A DNA stretch of 64,000 nt. Source: Winogradskyella sp. PC-19. Its GTDB lineage: Bacteria > Bacteroidota > Bacteroidia > Flavobacteriales > Flavobacteriaceae. Both the position numbers and the translations under genes were made by a program. The stretch lies in assembly GCF_002163855.1 (NCBI RefSeq), contig NZ_CP019332.1, positions 31,387-95,386 on the forward strand. Direction: 5' to 3'. The notes beneath the pieces were generated by a model, which saw nothing but the letters and a program-made list of their open reading frames with translations, made no database searches and was not told the DNA's origin. Position 1 is the stretch's first letter; every line of letters starts with the position of its first letter. Shown one piece after another: positions 52,778 through 63,429 of the stretch.

Positions 52778-52810
52778 AAACCGTTTAGTTAATACCTAAA
52801 CGGTTTTTTT
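52778..52810 (+). terminator. Intrinsic terminator of the rpsF operon
   Basis: aaaccgtttag (52778-52788) pairs with ctaaacggttt (52796-52806), followed by a run of T. Confidence 0.9.
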
Positions 52811-52831
52811 ATTAATTCAAAATCAAAAGTC

Positions 52832-53695
52832 ATGCGATATATTTATGTATTAGTTTTTAGTTTATTCTTTTTTGGCTGTAAAACAGAAAAGAGTAATGAG
52901 CAGTCAAGTGATTCGGTATTATTAGAAACTTTTCGTTACAGTAATAATAAAGCACCACAGATAAGTGTACATCGTGGTGGAAAATCGATAAAAAATTACC
53001 CTGAGAACTGTTTAGAAACTATTCAATACGTAAATAAAAGTATGTCTGCTATTTATGAAATAGACATAGCAAAAACCAAAGACGGAAAATTGGTTTTAAT
53101 GCACGATAATTCTATCGATAGAACAACTACCGGTACTGGTTTAGTTAAAAACCTGACTTATAAACAACTAAAAAACTTCAATTTAGTTGATGATTACGGA
53201 AATGAAACTAATTTTAAAATGCCATTATTTGATGAGGTTTTGGATTGGAGTAAAAAAAATAACGTCGTTTTAAGTGTAGACATCAAAAGAAGTGTACCTC
53301 AAAGTGAGGTTATTAAGGCTATTAAATATGCTAATGCCGAAGATGTATGTATTATAATTACTTACGACTTAGCTCAGGCACAATTCGCATACAAATCCGC
53401 ACCAGACATGATGCTTTCAGTTTCTGGAAGAAATGATAGGGAAGTAGATGCACTTTTAAAATCAGGCATTCCGACAAAAAACATGATTGCTTTTACAGGT
53501 ACTCGACTTTCAGACAAATCATTATTCAAAAAACTACATGATAATGATATTCTATGTATGCTGGGTACACTTGGTAACTTAGATAAGAGAGCCGAAACAA
53601 GAGGAGATGTGCTTTATAGCGAATGGCTAGACCTAGGTGTAGATATGTTAGCTACAGATAGACCTTTTGCCGTTGCCGAACAAATTAAAAAATAA
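52832..53695 (+). CDS. Glycerophosphodiester phosphodiesterase lipoprotein
   Basis: A 287-residue lipoprotein (signal peptide ending in lipobox FFGC, cysteine 16) of the GDPD family, which hydrolyses glycerophosphodiesters to glycerol-3-phosphate and an alcohol. Active-site residues are H47 in HRGG, E76 and D78 in YEIDIAKTKDG, and H91 in LMHDNSIDRTT. It probably works at the periplasmic face of a membrane. It lies 33 bases before DUF6495. Confidence 0.87.
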   Translation: MRYIYVLVFSLFFFGCKTEKSNEQSSDSVLLETFRYSNNKAPQISVHRGGKSIKNYPENCLETIQYVNKSMSAIYEIDIAKTKDGKLVLMHDNSIDRTTTGTGLVKNLTYKQLKNFNLVDDYGNETNFKMPLFDEVLDWSKKNNVVLSVDIKRSVPQSEVIKAIKYANAEDVCIIITYDLAQAQFAYKSAPDMMLSVSGRNDREVDALLKSGIPTKNMIAFTGTRLSDKSLFKKLHDNDILCMLGTLGNLDKRAETRGDVLYSEWLDLGVDMLATDRPFAVAEQIKK

Positions 53696-53728
53696 TCTGA
53701 AGAGATACTGAAATAAATTCAGCATAAA

Positions 53729-54208
53729 ATGAAATACACAAGACTTACAAAAGAACAGTTTGAAGAGCTACATCAAGAATTTATTAATTTTTTAGCAACA
53801 CAATCTATAACAGCTGACGAATGGAAGGATATCAAAGCAAATAAGCCTGAAACAGCAGAGCAGGAGCTTGATATATTTAGTGACTTAGTTTGGCTTGGTG
53901 TATTAAGTAAGGTTGAGTATTTAGAGCATATTTCACCACAGCAAATACATTTATTTAAGTGTAAGGAAAAGGATATGCATTTGATTGCTTTAAAAATTCA
54001 AAATCCTGCGGTAGATTTCACAACTAAAGAAGGTTTTCAGTGGTTGCGAGATAATTTATTATCAGACAGTATCGAGTTTTTTAATGCGAAAAAAGACTAC
54101 TCTGAGGATAAGCATATGGATATTTTCAAAATGATTCAGTCAGGAGCCAATATTACCAAAGGTGAGTTGTTTCAGTATTTTGAAAAATTAATAGGACAAA
54201 AATCTTAG
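53729..54208 (+). CDS. DUF6495-like protein
   Basis: A 159-residue cytoplasmic protein without signal or membrane segments. It starts MKYTRLTKEQFEELHQEF and contains a conserved acidic stretch EQELDIFSDLVWLGVL. I match it to the Bacteroidetes family DUF6495 from memory. Function is unknown. It may be cotranscribed with the preceding phosphodiesterase gene. Confidence 0.65.
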   Translation: MKYTRLTKEQFEELHQEFINFLATQSITADEWKDIKANKPETAEQELDIFSDLVWLGVLSKVEYLEHISPQQIHLFKCKEKDMHLIALKIQNPAVDFTTKEGFQWLRDNLLSDSIEFFNAKKDYSEDKHMDIFKMIQSGANITKGELFQYFEKLIGQKS

Positions 54209-54227
54209 TTTGTATATTAACTAATAA

Positions 54228-55472
54228 CTACTCATACCTTAAACTCTCAATAGGATCTAATTTTGCAGCTTTTGTTGCTGGATAAACACCAGAAACGACA
54301 GCTACTATAAATGCGATTGTGACACCCCAAAACATGGCAAACCATGGCGTTGAGAAGCTAAGTTCAAATATACTTGCTAATAGCCAACCGATGAATACGC
54401 CTAGCAAAATACCTAGTAATGCTCCAAGTTGACCAATAACTACAGTTTCAATAAAAAACTGAGTTGCAATTGTTTTACTTTTTGCTCCAAGTGCTTTTCT
54501 AACGCCTATCTCTCGAGTACGTTCACTTACAGAAACTAGCATAATATTCATCAATGCAATTGTGGAACCAAATATTGTAATAATGCTTATAATCCATGCC
54601 GCTACATAAAGGTAGCTAGATATATTACTGATTCTATTAATCAAGTCTTCACTTCTTTCAAGACCAAAATCGTTTTTTTCAACAGGGTTAAGACCTCTAA
54701 CATTTCTAAAAGCTAGTATAGCATCGTCTTGAGCACCTTCAAGCATGTCTTTTTTATCGACTTTGATACTTAAAGCATAATTTATAAACGGATTAGTAAA
54801 GATAGAGCGTGCTTTGTTTATAGGTAGTATGACACGTAAATCTTGATTATTACCAAACGTAGCTCCTTTTTCTTTTAAGTGACCAATAACCTTAAATTTT
54901 GAACCTCTGACACTTATAGTTTGTCCTACAGGATTTACATCTTTAAATAAAGCTTTAACCAAATCACTACCTACGACACATACTGCGTTATTATTTGTAA
55001 TATCAAAGACATTAAAACCACGACCAGCCTCAATTTCTAAACCAGAATTTTCTAAAAAATGCTCATTTACTCCCAAAACTCTAACTTCTGGGTCGGTTTT
55101 CTTAGATTCAGTTTTAATTTCAGCAGCTATTGTACCTATAAATGAAACCGATGTTTTTGTAAACGGAAAATCATAGCTATCCTGAAAATCTTTTACATTT
55201 CTATAAGTGATTACAGGATTTATTTTTTGACGTTCTCGACTACTTTGACGTTGTGTATTAAACTCATAACGTTGAATGTTGAAGGTGTTTGCACCCATAG
55301 ACGAAAAGTCACTTGAAATGGTGTTTTCAAGTGCAGAAACACCACTTAAAATACCAACAAGTGCCATTATACCTATTCCAATAATAACAACAGTAAGTAT
55401 GGTTCGTAATAATTGTCCTTTTATAGAACCAAGGGCAATTTTTATGTTTTCTTTAAAAAGAGATCTTTTCAT
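54228..55472 (-). CDS. MacB/FtsX-type ABC transporter permease
   Basis: A 414-residue permease. The first membrane helix is at about 20-45 (TILTVVIIGIGIMALVGILSG), then a MacB-type periplasmic domain to about 245, then three helices near 280-400 that form an FtsX domain, with SERTREIGVRKALGAKSKTI between the first two. The C-terminal end KLDPIESLRYE is typical. No ABC ATPase gene is adjacent within the window, so the partner must be elsewhere. The substrate may be a peptide, lipoprotein or drug. Confidence 0.88.
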   Translation of the reverse strand: MKRSLFKENIKIALGSIKGQLLRTILTVVIIGIGIMALVGILSGVSALENTISSDFSSMGANTFNIQRYEFNTQRQSSRERQKINPVITYRNVKDFQDSYDFPFTKTSVSFIGTIAAEIKTESKKTDPEVRVLGVNEHFLENSGLEIEAGRGFNVFDITNNNAVCVVGSDLVKALFKDVNPVGQTISVRGSKFKVIGHLKEKGATFGNNQDLRVILPINKARSIFTNPFINYALSIKVDKKDMLEGAQDDAILAFRNVRGLNPVEKNDFGLERSEDLINRISNISSYLYVAAWIISIITIFGSTIALMNIMLVSVSERTREIGVRKALGAKSKTIATQFFIETVVIGQLGALLGILLGVFIGWLLASIFELSFSTPWFAMFWGVTIAFIVAVVSGVYPATKAAKLDPIESLRYE

Positions 55473-55572
55473 TTTAAGTCTAAAGTTAGTGTCGGTTTGC
55501 TATAAGACTACTTTAAGTCAATAAAGTTACTACAAATTTGAAATTACTTGGGTTTGCCTCTAAAATTTATAA

Positions 55573-55580
55573 TATTTTTG
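55573..55580 (+). promoter_or_regulatory. -7 promoter element for hisS
   Basis: TATTTTTG matches TAnnTTTG, with TTG at 55548-55550 as a possible -33 partner. The leader would be about 45-50 bases. Confidence 0.5.
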
Positions 55581-55631
55581 TGACAAAGTTGAGATTAACG
55601 AAACCGATTTCAATTTAGTTAGAAAATTAAC

Positions 55632-57014
55632 ATGGCACAAAAACCTGGCATACCAAAAGGCACAAGAGATTTTAATTCTGAGACTGTTGCAAAACGTAGT
55701 TATATTACTGAAACTATTAAGCAACAGTTCAAAGTATATGGCTTTCAGCCTATAGAAACGCCTAGTTTTGAAAATTCAGAGACATTAATGGGCAAATATG
55801 GTGATGAAGGTGATCGACTTATTTTTAAGATTTTGAATTCTGGTGAATATCTAAAAAAGATTTCTGAAGATGATTATCAATCACGTTCGGAATCAATTTT
55901 GACTTCAAAAATCTCTGAGAAAGCATTAAGATATGATTTAACTGTACCTTTTGCCCGCTACGTTGTACAGCATCAAAATGAGATTGACTTTCCGTTTAAG
56001 CGTTACCAGATTCAGCCGGTTTGGCGTGCAGATAGACCACAAAAAGGACGTTTTAGAGAGTTTTATCAATGCGATGCCGATGTTGTTGGAAGTACATCTT
56101 TGTTTCAAGAAGTAGAGTTTATTCAACTCTATGATGGTGTGTTTACTGCTTTAAATCTTAAAGGAACAACTATAAAAATTAACAACCGTAAAATCTTATC
56201 TGGTATTGCCGAAGTTATTGGAGCACAAGATAAGTTAATTGATTTTACAGTAGCATTAGATAAACTTGATAAAATAGGAGAGGAGAAGGTAAAAGAAGAA
56301 ATGCTTAGTAAAGGTATTTCTCCAGAAGGTATTGATAAACTTCAGCCTCTGTTTAGTTTAACTGGTGATTTTGGTTCTCAAATTGAAAGCTTAAAACAGA
56401 TTTTGAATACATCTGAAGTTGGATTAAAAGGAATTGAAGAACTAGAATTTATAAACAAAGCTATTTCAGAATTGGAGTTGCAAACAGCAAAACTTCAACT
56501 CGATGTGACACTTGCTCGTGGACTTAATTATTACACAGGAGCTATTTTTGAAGTCTCTGCACCAGAAGGTGTAAAGATGGGCTCCATTGGTGGTGGTGGT
56601 CGTTATGACGATTTAACAGGTGTTTTTGGTTTAAAAAATATGAGTGGTGTTGGTATTAGTTTTGGACTAGACCGTATTTATTTAGTTATAGAAGAATTGG
56701 ATTTATTTCCTGATTCTGTAACAGAGAACACTAAGGCTATATTCATCAACTTTGGAGAAGCAGAAGCACTTTCTTCTCTAAAAGCTATTACGGCTTTACG
56801 AAAAGAAGGCGTAAATGCAGAGTTGTATCCTGACCCAATTACTTCAGGTAAGCAAATGAAAAAACAAATGAATTACGCAAATAAACGCGAAATTCCGTTT
56901 GTGGTTTTAGTAGGTGAAGAAGAGCTAAAGACAAAAACTTTTACATTAAAAAATATGTCCTCAGGTGAACAAGAAAACTTTTCTCTACAAGATTTAGTAA
57001 TAAGATTAAAATAA
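55632..57014 (+). CDS. hisS: Histidine--tRNA ligase
   Basis: HisRS charges tRNA-His. The 460-residue class II synthetase has KGTRDF near the N-terminus, RYDLTVPFARYVVQ and RPQKGRFREFYQCDAD for motif 2, the histidine-specific LARGLNYYTGAIFEV near 300, and GIGGGGRYDDL-like SIGGGGRYDDL near 330. The C-terminal anticodon-binding domain starts near 370. It stands alone with a strong terminator. Confidence 0.96.
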   Translation: MAQKPGIPKGTRDFNSETVAKRSYITETIKQQFKVYGFQPIETPSFENSETLMGKYGDEGDRLIFKILNSGEYLKKISEDDYQSRSESILTSKISEKALRYDLTVPFARYVVQHQNEIDFPFKRYQIQPVWRADRPQKGRFREFYQCDADVVGSTSLFQEVEFIQLYDGVFTALNLKGTTIKINNRKILSGIAEVIGAQDKLIDFTVALDKLDKIGEEKVKEEMLSKGISPEGIDKLQPLFSLTGDFGSQIESLKQILNTSEVGLKGIEELEFINKAISELELQTAKLQLDVTLARGLNYYTGAIFEVSAPEGVKMGSIGGGGRYDDLTGVFGLKNMSGVGISFGLDRIYLVIEELDLFPDSVTENTKAIFINFGEAEALSSLKAITALRKEGVNAELYPDPITSGKQMKKQMNYANKREIPFVVLVGEEELKTKTFTLKNMSSGEQENFSLQDLVIRLK

Positions 57015-57044
57015 AAAAACGCTCCGAAACATCGGAGCGTTTTT
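57013..57044. terminator. Intrinsic terminator after hisS
   Basis: cgctccga (57020-57027) pairs with tcggagcg (57032-57039) around aaca, with A and T runs on both sides. It can also serve the minus-strand T9SS gene ending at 57069. Confidence 0.9.
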
Positions 57045-57068
57045 AGTTGAGTTTAAGTTTTTTTAGGA

Positions 57069-60000
57069 TTAATCTACCAGTACTTTTTTAGATACCGAAC
57101 CGCTTACAGTATTTAATTTAATGATATATGGTCCAGAACTTAAGTTCCCAACATTGTATTCTGTGAAATTTCCAGTTTTAATATCTTCAATAGAGACAAC
57201 GTGCTGTCCAAGAATATTATATATCTGAATGTCTTTCACCTCTAATCCATGAGGATTAATAAGTATTACTTTATCGTTAGCATTTGCATAACGTACATCT
57301 ATCTTTTCTTCATTTAGAGTATCGTCATCTATACCTAAACTTGCATTTTCATTGCTAAAGACGATTTCGAATCGACCATCATAATAACCAGCATTTAAGA
57401 AAATTTCATAATCACCATCTTCTTTAAGATTATGGTAAAAGTCTAATTCTATATCGTGTAAATATATCTCTTGCTCGCTATCTATATTTACAAGTTCATC
57501 TATTTTAATGGTATTATTTCCATCTTCTGATGTGTAAATTATTAATGGATAGCTTGTATCATCATTCATATTATCTGATGCTTGAATCACATAGAAACCA
57601 TTGTTAATTCCCCAGAACATGTCATCATCTAAATATTCATATGTTATACCGTCATAACCCCAATCAACACCAGGAGTCGTATTTTCATCAATAGTTAATA
57701 ACAATTGTCTATGATGATTGCCTACAGAGTCAAAACCTAGTTTGATTTTCTGTCTTGGGTCAGCATTATCTGTAATATCGTTAGAGTTTACTGCTTCAGT
57801 ATTATTTCTGAAGAATATTCCATTGGATATTGTCTCTTTTTTGAAGACACGTTGTCCATTGTTGAAGTTTATTGTACCACCATTCGAAGCAACAACAAAG
57901 AAACCTTGTCCTACAGGTATATATCTTCCAGGAATTTTTGTAGGTGTACCACCGGATCCAACATCTGGGTCGTTTGTACCAACTAAACTAAACGGTGCAG
58001 CTAAACTACCAGATAAATTATAAGTTCCGTAACCCGCTTGATAATTTGCAAGTATGTGGTCATTTCCGCCCCAATGCTCCCAGAAGTATAGTGTACCACT
58101 TGTAGTTGCATCTGCTTCAGGCGTTACATCATCTTCGTAATAAAGTGTTGGACCATTATCAATGATAAATTGTCTAGCATCTATTGCAGAGGCATATGGG
58201 TTTCCTACTAAATAATCATTGTATTGACTAATAGTTAGGTTTATATCAGCATTATTTGGTTTACCTAAAAATGTATAATTCTGCTCAGAGCCTACAGTAT
58301 CAGTGCCTTTCATAGTAAAACCTTCTCCAGGTTCCATAGTTCCAGTACGTCGCATGTGTTCCCACTCTGAATAATCTCCATCGGTGTTATTAGCAAATTT
58401 CCAAATCCAGTAATCTGCAACAGTCACAGGAGTTGTATCATCGCCATCATAACCAGTCGATGTGAAGTTTACTGCTGAAGCTCCGTCTCTAAAAATATCA
58501 GTAACTGAATAAGAGTATCTATTTGGATTTAAACTTGCTGGAGCAATACTTGTTGCTCCAACAGGTGATCCCCAATAATTGTATCTGTATTTGTTAGAAG
58601 TACCTTGTTGATCTCGTTCAAGTTCACCAGACGGGCCTAAAATTAAATCACTATCAGTTGTTTGAATTAATTGAGACTCACCTTCAAGGTCTAGTTTGCC
58701 ATTCATTTCTAAATAGTGAGTAACGGTATAACCAAAACCAGTTTCTAAGGTATTATCTCCGTCAATAGTAATAGTACCGCTAGTTAATATATGAGCTAAA
58801 ACTGTTCTGTTACCCTCATTATCGTTTCCGTCAACATCGTTAACGTTAGGTACGTCATCATCAAACAGTGTCGTATTATCTATTGTTACGTCATGTGACG
58901 TTTCAACAATATTCCAATCTACAGATATATTACTATCAGCTAAAGAACGTGCACCTGGTATGGTTTGCATAGCACCATTAGTCCATGTTGTATCATCTGT
59001 CCAATTTCCATTTTGAGTTGATATATACGGTAGAGGAGCTGTTTGGAAATCTACAGTTCTTAACTGTCTTAGATAACCAACCAAATCATTACCAGAATCG
59101 TCATTCGTATTAGTGTATGTATAACGAGACATAGGGAAATAGGCTCTCAAGTTAGAAAAATCTAAACCTGAAGCATCATTTTTTGTCGGTAATATACTGT
59201 TGTTGTCAAAGTATTTACCAATAGTTCCTGCATTGTCTTCTAGCTCTTGATTCATTAAAAATCTAAGTTGATTTGGAGTTAAGGCTGCATTCCATACACG
59301 AACCTCATCAATGTTTCCATCAAAATGAGCTGTTGTACTTCCGTCTCTTCCTGCAGCTCCAATTAAGAAAGAGTTAGTTGTATCTAGTGGAAGAGGTAAT
59401 GCTGTTGTGGTTTCTAGTACGCCATCAATATATAATCTAGCTGTTGTACCATCATGTGTTATAGCTATATGATGCCACTCATTTTCAGGGATAGCAACAC
59501 TAGACTGTATTGTTCTTGGAATACCATTTATCCATGACATTTCCACTCGGTTTAAAAGGTTAATTTTTAAATCATAACCTTCAGTAAATAAAATATCTCT
59601 TTTTGATACAATTGAAGTATTCGTAGACCCTGCTTCTCTTTTAATCCATGTAGATAAAGTAAATGGACTTGTAGCTGTATTAGTAGGGTCTGCATCGTCA
59701 TCGTTATCTAAGTCTAAGTTGTCCTCAACATCTATATAGTTTGATGCACCAGAAACAAAATTTATAGAACGTTCTACAATTTCTTCTGGAGCATATCCAA
59801 AAGTTATAAATCTTTCACTATTTGGAGGAAAATCGTAGTCTGCTAATAAATTTCCACTACCATCAGATGACATAACTCTATATTGTGCTGTTGGTGTAAA
59901 AACGCCTGTATCAGATATAAACATTAAATAGTTTCCAGGAGGATCAATGTTAAGAATAGCATCTTCAGGTATTGAAACTTTAACTCTAGCGACATTTCCA

Positions 60001-63000
60001 GTTTCAACTACTTTCCATACACGCTGCATACCAAAAAATTCTACATTTGTGGTAAGGCCAGAAATGTTAGCACTCATATCTACAGCAATAGTCGAGGGAG
60101 TAGCATCTAAGTCTGCGTTATTATCACCCCAAACTATGAAGTTCTTATCTGTTGCAAACCCAGTTGGGTTTACTGTTCTGTTTTCTGAGTTAGTTGTTTC
60201 AATTGTAGATAGACCCATTGTAACTATACCTCGAGTGTCCACGTTTACGTTATAAGGTGAAGCAGGTAAATCTGGTGTAATTGTAAATGTTTCAACAATA
60301 GAGTTAATACTACTAGATTGTCTTTGGTCAAGCCCAGAAGCATCGTCTCTACCAATACCAGCTATATCATAGTTATAGCCATTATTTGCTGACTCATCCC
60401 ATATTACGGAACCATCACTATCTACATAATCAAGATTACCTTCTTCTATAACACCAGCAGTAATTGTAGGCTCAAGAGTAATCCCATATTTTATAGCTAA
60501 GTAAGATTGAATTCTATTTCTTTCTTGTGTAGCATCTGTATCATTCTTTCTACCTGTATATGTAATAACTTCTGCTATGCGTCCATCAAAACTTCCTTGC
60601 CAGTATTGACTTCTACCTAACCAGAAACGTTGTTCAGTTACTATAGAAAAATCTGGTGCATCATTTGTTGTATCACCAATTTGGTTAGCATTTTGGTAAA
60701 TTTCAATACCAGTATCTGAAGTATTATGCCTTGTGTTAATAATACTTATTTGATTCATGTTAATTGAAGTATCAGTAACTCCACGCCCAAAACCAACATA
60801 AGGTGGTGCAGTATTTGTAGAACCAACAGCATATGCAAAGACTTCTCCTGTTAAGCGTGCGGAGTAATTACCAAAACCAAAACCAGTTACATCCTCGACA
60901 TATGTGTTATTAGCAGTAACATCAAAACTTGTAAATGTATCCAATGGTATCGTGGATGTGTTTACAGGTGTATCTGGCATTACGACCATAAAAATATCGT
61001 TACTATTAAAGCCTGCTGAGCTTTCTAATACTTCTCTGCCATCAAGATAAGTCATATCACCACCAGCAGTATTATTATCATTAGTAAAATCGATTACAGG
61101 ATTAAAGTTTATATTTCTTGCAGTACTGTTTCTGTATGTTGGCTCATTCCCTGTTTCTACAACAGCTGCGTCATTTCCAATACCTGTATCAGTCCATTGA
61201 GAAACTGGGGTACCATCTGTACCTACAGTTGTACCATTTAATTTATCTGCTTGTAGCCATAAACTTAAGTCGGCAGTGATACCACCTGGACCAAGAGTTG
61301 GTGTTGAATAAGTAATTCCTGTAATACTGATGTTGTCAATATAAATGTTATCTGTAGTATCGCTAGCTGAAGATTGAAATCTAAAACGAGAGTTACTAGA
61401 AAATGTATAATTAGTAGCTAAAAGGCCAATATTTCTTACATAATAGTTTGTTGATGTACTACCCATTTCAAAATCTCCAGATTTTTCTGAAGGAGAAGTA
61501 TTACCTGCAGTGAAAGTTCTTACTACTTGCCAATTAGCACCATCATCATCACTATATTCAAAGGTGAATGTTTCGTTAAGTTCAAAACCTTCAGCATAAA
61601 AGAAGAACTTGAAATCTACTTTGTCATATGAGGTTAAATCTACATTTGGTGAACATACTGCAGAACCAGTACCAGAATTACTACGAATCATAAAACTGTA
61701 ACTATTGTCATAAGATGTGGCAGCATTATTTACTCTACTTGCATCTGACCCACCAGAATTCCATCCATTAGTACCTGTTTCAAAGCTTTCGATGTATGGT
61801 AATGTAATAGTGGAGGAGCTACATGAAGCAGTTATTCCTGTTGCTTGTACATCAAAAGTATATGCGTCTTCAGGAGAAGGACTATTACTATTTATTGTTA
61901 TAGTACCAGATGTAACCGAAGCACTAGTAGTAGTAGCAGTTACATCGAAAGTAGTAGTAGATCCAGAAGTAATAGTTGTTGATACTGGACCACTAACTAC
62001 AAAATCAGAGTTACTACTAGTTATTGAACTTATTATTAAATCTGTTGTACCTGTATTTTGTATTGTGTAAGTAATAGTTGTTGGTGTAGAAATCAAAAGG
62101 TTACCAAAATCTGTACTGTTTACTAATGATGGACTATTTGTACTACCATCATTAATGTTATTACTCACACTATCATAAACATTAATATTTGGGCCTGGTG
62201 TAAAAGTGGTTACCATAGATACCGAGTCTATCGATATATCACTTGTGAAATCAGAACCAGTTATACCATTAAATCTTATTTTTATAATTTGACCAATGTA
62301 GGCAGCTAAATCTATATCAACTAGCACCCATGGGTCCGTATGAGCTGTTTGGTCTTCGCCAGACTGAGTCCAAACAGGCGCACCAAAAGTAACACCATTA
62401 TCTGTACTTACATCTACATTCAAATCTCCCATGTTTGTACCATACATGTGGTAATAAAAAGAGAATTGTGCAGCAGTTTCAGCTGTTAAATCAATACAAG
62501 GGCTAATTAAATTAAATTCTGAATTAAAATTAGGATTACTACCTTCTGTAAATAAGTAAAAAGAACCGTTATTTGCTGCATTCGGACCTGTATCATTTGA
62601 TGGAGTGCCACCAGATTGTCTTGTCCAATCTCTATCATCTGAAGTATCTTGAGTCCAACCACCTAATCCGCTTTCAAAGCTTTCATCATAAGGAAATGAA
62701 TTTATTGTTGTGGTACAAGTTGGTGTTCCCGCAACCACATTTACTCTATAATCTTCAACTTCACCATCAAAACCCGTGTCACAACTTCCTGGATTTGTAT
62801 TATATCTTGTAGAAACTCGCATTCTAGTTGTTCCAATAGTAGCACCTATAGGAACACTAACCATAAACGGAGAATTAGAAGTTGCACCGTCACTAACATT
62901 TCTAACATCGCCTAAGTCAAAACTTTCTCCAACGTCATTAAAATCATTATTTTGATTCCAATCTATCCATACAAAAGTATGTACTGTGTAATTACCATCA

Positions 63001-63245
63001 GTGTTTGCTCTGATAGTTAGTGTTTCAGTTCCACCCTGTGATACAGTAGTAGATAGCGCATTGTAATCTGTGTAAGCACTAGGTTTACCAGTTGTGTTTG
63101 TTATACTTCCAAAGCCGACATATGTCGTACCTGTACTATAGGAAGTACTACCGTTCGATGTACAATGCTGAGCATAGGTGTTAATCGATAAAAAAAGACT
63201 AAATATCAATATATTAGCCTTCACAATGAAGTAATTTGTTTTCAT
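57069..63245 (-). CDS. 2058-residue mosaic surface protein with T9SS type A sorting domain
   Basis: A very large secreted protein (signal peptide ending in INTYAQ). Approximate domain order: GEVED domain (26-173, with GFDGEVEDYRV); MAM-like domain (178-345, SFESGLGGW); an Ig-like choice-of-anchor D or HYDIN-like domain (350-475); a second MAM-like domain (478-642, SFETGTNGW); a LSLWLQADK-type lectin-like segment from about 663; a LamG/concanavalin-type domain (about 1160-1330, PFTLSTWIKRE, NEWHHIAITHDG); beta-rich repeats; type A sorting domain from about 1985 (IYNILGQHVV). It probably works at the cell surface as an adhesin or in matrix binding; no catalytic domain is seen. Confidence 0.85.
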   Translation of the reverse strand: MKTNYFIVKANILIFSLFLSINTYAQHCTSNGSTSYSTGTTYVGFGSITNTTGKPSAYTDYNALSTTVSQGGTETLTIRANTDGNYTVHTFVWIDWNQNNDFNDVGESFDLGDVRNVSDGATSNSPFMVSVPIGATIGTTRMRVSTRYNTNPGSCDTGFDGEVEDYRVNVVAGTPTCTTTINSFPYDESFESGLGGWTQDTSDDRDWTRQSGGTPSNDTGPNAANNGSFYLFTEGSNPNFNSEFNLISPCIDLTAETAAQFSFYYHMYGTNMGDLNVDVSTDNGVTFGAPVWTQSGEDQTAHTDPWVLVDIDLAAYIGQIIKIRFNGITGSDFTSDISIDSVSMVTTFTPGPNINVYDSVSNNINDGSTNSPSLVNSTDFGNLLISTPTTITYTIQNTGTTDLIISSITSSNSDFVVSGPVSTTITSGSTTTFDVTATTTSASVTSGTITINSNSPSPEDAYTFDVQATGITASCSSSTITLPYIESFETGTNGWNSGGSDASRVNNAATSYDNSYSFMIRSNSGTGSAVCSPNVDLTSYDKVDFKFFFYAEGFELNETFTFEYSDDDGANWQVVRTFTAGNTSPSEKSGDFEMGSTSTNYYVRNIGLLATNYTFSSNSRFRFQSSASDTTDNIYIDNISITGITYSTPTLGPGGITADLSLWLQADKLNGTTVGTDGTPVSQWTDTGIGNDAAVVETGNEPTYRNSTARNINFNPVIDFTNDNNTAGGDMTYLDGREVLESSAGFNSNDIFMVVMPDTPVNTSTIPLDTFTSFDVTANNTYVEDVTGFGFGNYSARLTGEVFAYAVGSTNTAPPYVGFGRGVTDTSINMNQISIINTRHNTSDTGIEIYQNANQIGDTTNDAPDFSIVTEQRFWLGRSQYWQGSFDGRIAEVITYTGRKNDTDATQERNRIQSYLAIKYGITLEPTITAGVIEEGNLDYVDSDGSVIWDESANNGYNYDIAGIGRDDASGLDQRQSSSINSIVETFTITPDLPASPYNVNVDTRGIVTMGLSTIETTNSENRTVNPTGFATDKNFIVWGDNNADLDATPSTIAVDMSANISGLTTNVEFFGMQRVWKVVETGNVARVKVSIPEDAILNIDPPGNYLMFISDTGVFTPTAQYRVMSSDGSGNLLADYDFPPNSERFITFGYAPEEIVERSINFVSGASNYIDVEDNLDLDNDDDADPTNTATSPFTLSTWIKREAGSTNTSIVSKRDILFTEGYDLKINLLNRVEMSWINGIPRTIQSSVAIPENEWHHIAITHDGTTARLYIDGVLETTTALPLPLDTTNSFLIGAAGRDGSTTAHFDGNIDEVRVWNAALTPNQLRFLMNQELEDNAGTIGKYFDNNSILPTKNDASGLDFSNLRAYFPMSRYTYTNTNDDSGNDLVGYLRQLRTVDFQTAPLPYISTQNGNWTDDTTWTNGAMQTIPGARSLADSNISVDWNIVETSHDVTIDNTTLFDDDVPNVNDVDGNDNEGNRTVLAHILTSGTITIDGDNTLETGFGYTVTHYLEMNGKLDLEGESQLIQTTDSDLILGPSGELERDQQGTSNKYRYNYWGSPVGATSIAPASLNPNRYSYSVTDIFRDGASAVNFTSTGYDGDDTTPVTVADYWIWKFANNTDGDYSEWEHMRRTGTMEPGEGFTMKGTDTVGSEQNYTFLGKPNNADINLTISQYNDYLVGNPYASAIDARQFIIDNGPTLYYEDDVTPEADATTSGTLYFWEHWGGNDHILANYQAGYGTYNLSGSLAAPFSLVGTNDPDVGSGGTPTKIPGRYIPVGQGFFVVASNGGTINFNNGQRVFKKETISNGIFFRNNTEAVNSNDITDNADPRQKIKLGFDSVGNHHRQLLLTIDENTTPGVDWGYDGITYEYLDDDMFWGINNGFYVIQASDNMNDDTSYPLIIYTSEDGNNTIKIDELVNIDSEQEIYLHDIELDFYHNLKEDGDYEIFLNAGYYDGRFEIVFSNENASLGIDDDTLNEEKIDVRYANANDKVILINPHGLEVKDIQIYNILGQHVVSIEDIKTGNFTEYNVGNLSSGPYIIKLNTVSGSVSKKVLVD

Positions 63246-63286
63246 AAAGCGGTTAAATTTATAGTTTGGGACTATATATTCGGTTA

Positions 63287-63294
63287 CAAATATA
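63287..63294 (-). promoter_or_regulatory. -7 promoter element for the 2058-residue T9SS protein gene
   Basis: On the minus strand TATATTTG matches TAnnTTTG, 41 bases before the ATG at 63245. Confidence 0.5.
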
Positions 63295-63377
63295 GATTAG
63301 CATTCTATGAAATGCAAATAAAATCGACGAAATACACTTTATTTAATTAAATAATTGATTATCAGTGTTTTATTTTT

Positions 63378-63418
63378 ATTAAAAAATGGCAATATTTCTA
63401 GTATTGCCATTTTTTGCA
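63378..63418. terminator. Intrinsic terminator after the HYR-domain gene
   Basis: aaaaatggcaata (63382-63394) pairs with tattgccattttt (63402-63414) around a 7-base loop. On the minus strand it follows the stop at 63430. Confidence 0.85.
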
Positions 63419-63429
63419 AATTTTAGAAT

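Noticed and set aside
61717-62070. 117-residue open frame opposite the 2058-residue T9SS gene
   Set aside because: It is caused by the biased codon composition of the Ser/Thr/Asn-rich repeats; no start context or family match is seen.
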